From Ignavibacteriota bacterium (GTDB taxonomy: Bacteria; Bacteroidota; Ignavibacteria; Tepidaquicellales; Tepidaquicellaceae): a stretch of 9,351 nt of DNA. The stretch is taken from assembly GCA_003158365.1 (NCBI GenBank), contig PMIW01000177.1, positions 1 to 9,351 on the forward strand. Reading direction: 5' to 3'. Below the pieces are notes generated by a model. That model had not been told where the DNA came from, made no database searches, and was given only the letters and a program-made list of their open reading frames with translations. Position numbers and translations under genes: made by a program. Below, one piece after another: positions 6,443 to 9,351 of the stretch; the stretch's first letter is position 1; every line of letters begins with the position of its first letter.

Positions 6443-7485
6443 TGCTTAATTATTTAAGAATATTATTACTCCCCTTTTCCCTGATTTACAGTATGATTAT
6501 TTCGATTAGAAATTTCCTTTACAGTAAAGAATTCTTAAGATCTTATAGAATTTCAAAACCTGTAGTATCAATCGGAAACATATCAACCGGTGGAACGGGC
6601 AAAAGCCCCTTTACGATTTTATTAACGGAAATATTGATAAAGCTGAATCTTAAGCCTGCAATAATTTCAAGAGGTTATAAGAGCAAATCGGATGAAATGG
6701 AAATTGTTTTCAATGGCTCTGATATTACGTGTACAGTTGATAAATGCGGGGATGAACCAATGATGATTTCGCGAAACTTATCCGATAATTATAAGGACTT
6801 TTACGTGCTCACATCCAAGGACAGGGTGAAAGCTTCAAATTACGTTATTGATAAATTCAATCCCGATTTAATTATTCTCGATGATGCATATCAGCACCGG
6901 AAGATCAAACGGAATCTTGATATCGTTCTGATCGATGCAGAAGATATGTTAAATAACAAATTTATCAACAGCTTTACAATTCCCGCAGGTAACTTAAGGG
7001 AAAACCTGAATAGTCTTTCAGGTGCCGATATTATTATTCAGAACAATAAATTTACCGATTTTCAAAGAATAGAAAAACTTAAAAAATTTAATAAAGAAAT
7101 ATTTATTTTGAATTATCAGGTAAAGGGATTTTTTGATGCCAACAATAATCCTGTAAATATTACCGGAAAAGATGTCTGTGCATTTGCAGGAATTGCACAA
7201 CCCGATTCATTTTTTAAAAAGTTTGAAGATTATGATTGTAATTTAGCAGATACAATATCATTCCGTGACCATATGCATTATCATAAAGATGATATTTACA
7301 GAATTACTTTGAAAGCAAGTAAAGAAACACTTTTTATTACAACTGAAAAGGACTTCGTTAAAATCAAGGAATTTAGTGATTTTATAAATTATTTCAGTGT
7401 TTTATTTATGAAAATTGAATTAATTTTGGATGATAAAGATAAATTTATCTCGTTAGTAAAAAAATACATTACACAGATTAAATGA
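6442..7485 (+). CDS. lpxK: Tetraacyldisaccharide 4'-kinase
   Basis: Membrane-associated P-loop kinase that phosphorylates the 4' position of the lipid A disaccharide made by LpxB. At 347 aa it is of usual length. A hydrophobic N-terminal helix (about 3-22) anchors it to the inner membrane. The P-loop region is GNISTGGTGKSP (45-56), followed by SRGY (77-80), GDEP (103-106), LDDAYQHR (146-153), the conserved loop PAGNLRE (181-187; usually PxGPLRE, here Asn for Pro), DHMHYH (276-281) and TTEKDFVK (300-307). The start overlaps the lpxB stop by one base, and its TGA overlaps the next gene's ATG (ATGA), so translation is probably coupled on both sides. Direct lpxB-lpxK adjacency supports both assignments. 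Confidence 0.95.
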   Translation: MLNYLRILLLPFSLIYSMIISIRNFLYSKEFLRSYRISKPVVSIGNISTGGTGKSPFTILLTEILIKLNLKPAIISRGYKSKSDEMEIVFNGSDITCTVDKCGDEPMMISRNLSDNYKDFYVLTSKDRVKASNYVIDKFNPDLIILDDAYQHRKIKRNLDIVLIDAEDMLNNKFINSFTIPAGNLRENLNSLSGADIIIQNNKFTDFQRIEKLKKFNKEIFILNYQVKGFFDANNNPVNITGKDVCAFAGIAQPDSFFKKFEDYDCNLADTISFRDHMHYHKDDIYRITLKASKETLFITTEKDFVKIKEFSDFINYFSVLFMKIELILDDKDKFISLVKKYITQIK

Positions 7486-8165
7486 AATTTGCCGTTACAA
7501 AATCAAATACGGGTTTTCAGAAATATCTAGACTGGCTTGAATTCTTTAATGCTGAATATTTGATATTTGACTGGAAAGATAAGAACAGTTTAAATAAGTT
7601 CGATAATTGCAGCGGACTGATTTTAACAGGCGGAACCGATGTTTATCCGGGATTTTATTCCGATTATGAAGAACCTGAGTCTGAGGATTTATTTACTAAA
7701 GGCAGAGACGAATATGAAATGGATTTGATTGAAAAAGCTTTGAGCAATATGAGACCTGTACTTTGTATCTGCAGGGGTACCCAGCTTTTAAATGTTTATT
7801 TTAAAGGCAATTTGATTTCAGACCTTGAAAAAGTCAAAGGAGTAAATCATAAAAAGATATCTGATGCGGAAGTTCGTTTGCATGATGTCAACATTGCAAA
7901 AAATTCCGATTTGTATGATATCGTAAAAACTGAAAGCGGAATTGTTACAAGCACGCATCATCAGGCAATCGATAAGGTCGGTATAGGCTTGGCCGTTAAT
8001 GCTGTATCAGGAGATGGTGTAATCGAAGGAATTGAGTTTGAGAAAAAACCGGACAAAGGATTTTTACTCGGTATTCAATGGCATCCTGAGAAGTTTAATA
8101 GTTTTGATAATCCGTTTTCAAAAAACATATTGGATAAATTTTTAAAGGAAACGAAAAAAACATAG
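7482..8165 (+). CDS. Class-I glutamine amidotransferase-like hydrolase (peptidase C26, PuuD-like)
   Basis: Stand-alone glutaminase-fold hydrolase, 227 aa, of the gamma-glutamyl-GABA hydrolase / peptidase C26 type, which cleaves gamma-glutamyl bonds. The oxyanion strand is LILTGGTDVYP (46-56). The nucleophile elbow is LCICRGTQ with Cys97 as the expected catalytic residue. THHQAID (158-164) is conserved in the subgroup. IQWHPE supplies His201 and Glu203, completing the triad. RDEYEMDLIEKAL (75-87) also matches PuuD-like proteins. There is no signal peptide, so it is cytoplasmic. It overlaps lpxK by four bases (ATGA), and the lipoprotein gene begins 8 bases after its stop. No polyamine genes are near, so a putrescine-pathway role is not supported by context and the substrate is open. 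The family call is firm; the exact substrate is not. Confidence 0.87.
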   Translation: MKFAVTKSNTGFQKYLDWLEFFNAEYLIFDWKDKNSLNKFDNCSGLILTGGTDVYPGFYSDYEEPESEDLFTKGRDEYEMDLIEKALSNMRPVLCICRGTQLLNVYFKGNLISDLEKVKGVNHKKISDAEVRLHDVNIAKNSDLYDIVKTESGIVTSTHHQAIDKVGIGLAVNAVSGDGVIEGIEFEKKPDKGFLLGIQWHPEKFNSFDNPFSKNILDKFLKETKKT

Positions 8166-8173
8166 AAGCGTTT

Positions 8174-8989
8174 ATGATTAGCAATAATAAGAAATATCGG
8201 AAATTTGTGATTTACTTATCTGTTTTGTTTTCAGCGTTATTTTATTTTTCATGTTCCACTTCGAACGGGGGTGAAGTCGATGATACTCAGGCAAAAGCTT
8301 TACTTCTTTCCCCCGGGGAACTGAAAGGTAAAATAAATGAACATTCTGCAAGACTTACTTCACTCGATTGCGAAGGCGATTTGAGCATAGATTCTCCCGA
8401 TCTGAGCAGTTCGGGAAGTATTACGCTAAGTATTTTCAAACCTGACAGTATTTATTCAAAAATAGAAGGTCCTTTTGGAATAAGTATAGCACAATTTCTT
8501 TTCACAAGAAACAATTTTATATATTATAATATAAGAGAAAATACGGTTTACAAAGGCCCTTCATCCCAGTTAAATATTGGTGCGTTGCTGAAATTAAAAC
8601 TTAATTTTGATGACCTTATTGACGGATATTCCTGTTCATTTTGCTTCAGCGATACTTCTTCTTCTAACGCAGAAGTTACTAAAGATAAAGATTTATATGT
8701 TTTAATAATAAATGAGCAGAATTTGATCAAAAAATACTGGGTAAACTCAAAGTATTTTTATGTTGAAAAATATGGGATTTATGATAAATCGGGAAATACG
8801 AAATTATTGATAGAATACGCGGAATTTGAATCGGGTAATACTGTATATTCACCGAATAATGTCTATATATCTAACCCGTCAGAGAAGCAAAACCTCTGGA
8901 TTAACTACGGGAAGAAAACATTCAATAATAACAGGCTTAAATTTAAATTAAAGATTCCTAAAAGCGCTAAAGTGATTAATTGGGATTAA
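8174..8989 (+). CDS. DUF4292-type outer-membrane lipoprotein
   Basis: Secreted lipoprotein of 271 aa. Basic residues (KKYRK) precede a hydrophobic segment and a relaxed lipobox, YFS|C, with acylated Cys27. Ser follows the Cys, which would send it to the outer membrane under the E. coli +2 rule (not established for this group). The region about 60-140, with LSIFKPDSIYSKIEGPFGISIAQFLF and NNFIYYN written as shorter strands, resembles DUF4292 proteins. I believe these share a LolA/LolB-like half-barrel fold that binds lipid or lipoprotein. A role in lipid or lipoprotein handling at the outer membrane is therefore an inference from fold and from the lipid A neighbours. The start has only a weak AGAAG seven bases upstream. 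The TAA stop overlaps the next ATG (TAATG). Confidence 0.72.
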   Translation: MISNNKKYRKFVIYLSVLFSALFYFSCSTSNGGEVDDTQAKALLLSPGELKGKINEHSARLTSLDCEGDLSIDSPDLSSSGSITLSIFKPDSIYSKIEGPFGISIAQFLFTRNNFIYYNIRENTVYKGPSSQLNIGALLKLKLNFDDLIDGYSCSFCFSDTSSSNAEVTKDKDLYVLIINEQNLIKKYWVNSKYFYVEKYGIYDKSGNTKLLIEYAEFESGNTVYSPNNVYISNPSEKQNLWINYGKKTFNNNRLKFKLKIPKSAKVINWD

Positions 8990-9351
8990 TGAGGAAATAT
9001 TTTTTAATATTGCTGTTAATTTTATTACATTCGGCTTCCTTTGCAGATTATAATTATAAGGAGGACCTTACAAGACAAATCGGAATATATAAATTCGATA
9101 GTGAAAAGCTGAATATAAGGCTTGATGAGATTAAAACACTTTCTGTAAAATATGAACTTTCATTAAGCCAGCTAAATGACAGTATTTTAACATTATCTGC
9201 TTTTATAGAAAAATCAGGGGCAATTCAAATCAACGACCCTGCAAGTAAGTATCTTACAGATGAAGCAAGATTAATCAAAACGAAAGAAGGTATTGAAAAA
9301 TTAAAAACCGATTTTGCAAAAAAGACTATATGGCTGTATAAACACGGGGAT
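8989..9351 (+). CDS. Secreted coiled-coil protein, probably EnvC/M23-type murein hydrolase activator, 3'-truncated
   Basis: The first 121 codons of a gene that runs past the window end. A signal peptide is clear: MRKYF, then a leucine-rich core, with likely cleavage after Ala19 (SFA|DY). The mature part is helical with heptad-like spacing (KLNIRLDEIKTL, LSQLNDSILTL) and ends in a segment reading FAKKTIWLYKHGD. That resembles the helix before the 'YxxG' turn in EnvC-like coiled coils, which regulate peptidoglycan amidases through a C-terminal degenerate LytM (M23) domain. No catalytic or LytM domain is in view, so the call rests on the N-terminal pattern and on the common pairing of DUF4292 genes with M23/EnvC-like genes in Bacteroidota. 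It overlaps the lipoprotein stop by one base. Confidence 0.55.
   Translation, partial: MRKYFLILLLILLHSASFADYNYKEDLTRQIGIYKFDSEKLNIRLDEIKTLSVKYELSLSQLNDSILTLSAFIEKSGAIQINDPASKYLTDEARLIKTKEGIEKLKTDFAKKTIWLYKHGD

Noticed and set aside
1..9351. CRISPR arrays, tRNA/rRNA genes, insertion sequences, phage or defence systems
   Set aside because: I saw no regularly spaced repeats, cloverleaf-like sequence, transposase or integrase motifs, or terminal inverted repeats. Nearly all the sequence is explained by ordinary housekeeping and envelope genes.

Overview
The window is AT-rich and gene-dense, with every supported gene on the + strand. Three points suggest a Gram-negative didermic bacterium of the FCB group (Bacteroidota / Chlorobi / Ignavibacteria side). 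It has lipid A genes and an outer-membrane barrel. The SMC head reads LSGGEKTLTAIALLFAIY / PSPFCILDEVDAPLD, in the style I associate with that group. It also carries a DUF4292-type lipoprotein followed by a secreted coiled-coil protein. Most starts lack a clear Shine-Dalgarno, which also fits. This placement comes from protein style and context, not from a database search.

Layout. (1) 1-3078 is the C-terminal ~85% of the chromosome-condensation ATPase SMC; its Walker A half lies upstream of the window. (2) 3080-3832 is an MtnX-like HAD-IB phosphatase starting at a GTG next to the smc stop. It is followed by 3837-4436, an ICMT/PEMT-type integral-membrane methyltransferase with a strong AGGAGG site at the end of the phosphatase gene. 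(3) 4437-4559 is a non-coding gap with a candidate stem-loop across the preceding stop, a 26-nt dyad and a TATAAT box. (4) 4560-5174 is a small outer-membrane beta-barrel protein, closed by a perfect 13-bp hairpin plus T-run terminator. (5) 5306-9351 is a tightly packed cell-envelope operon: lpxB, lpxK, a class-I glutamine-amidotransferase-like (peptidase C26) hydrolase, a DUF4292-type lipoprotein, and the N-terminus of a secreted coiled-coil protein that looks like an EnvC-type murein hydrolase activator. The last gene runs off the window end.

How the genes fit together. LpxB and LpxK catalyse consecutive cytoplasmic/inner-membrane steps of lipid A synthesis (disaccharide formation, then 4'-phosphorylation). 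The lipoprotein and coiled-coil protein downstream would act in the periplasm or outer membrane. Overlapping stop/start codons (TAATG, ATGA, TAATG) imply translational coupling across most of this block. The C26 hydrolase inside it is the member whose role is least explained. I see no mobile element, CRISPR array, tRNA or rRNA, and no convincing previously undescribed system. The most useful leads are the composition of the envelope operon, the divergent neck of SMC, and the dyad upstream of the barrel gene.
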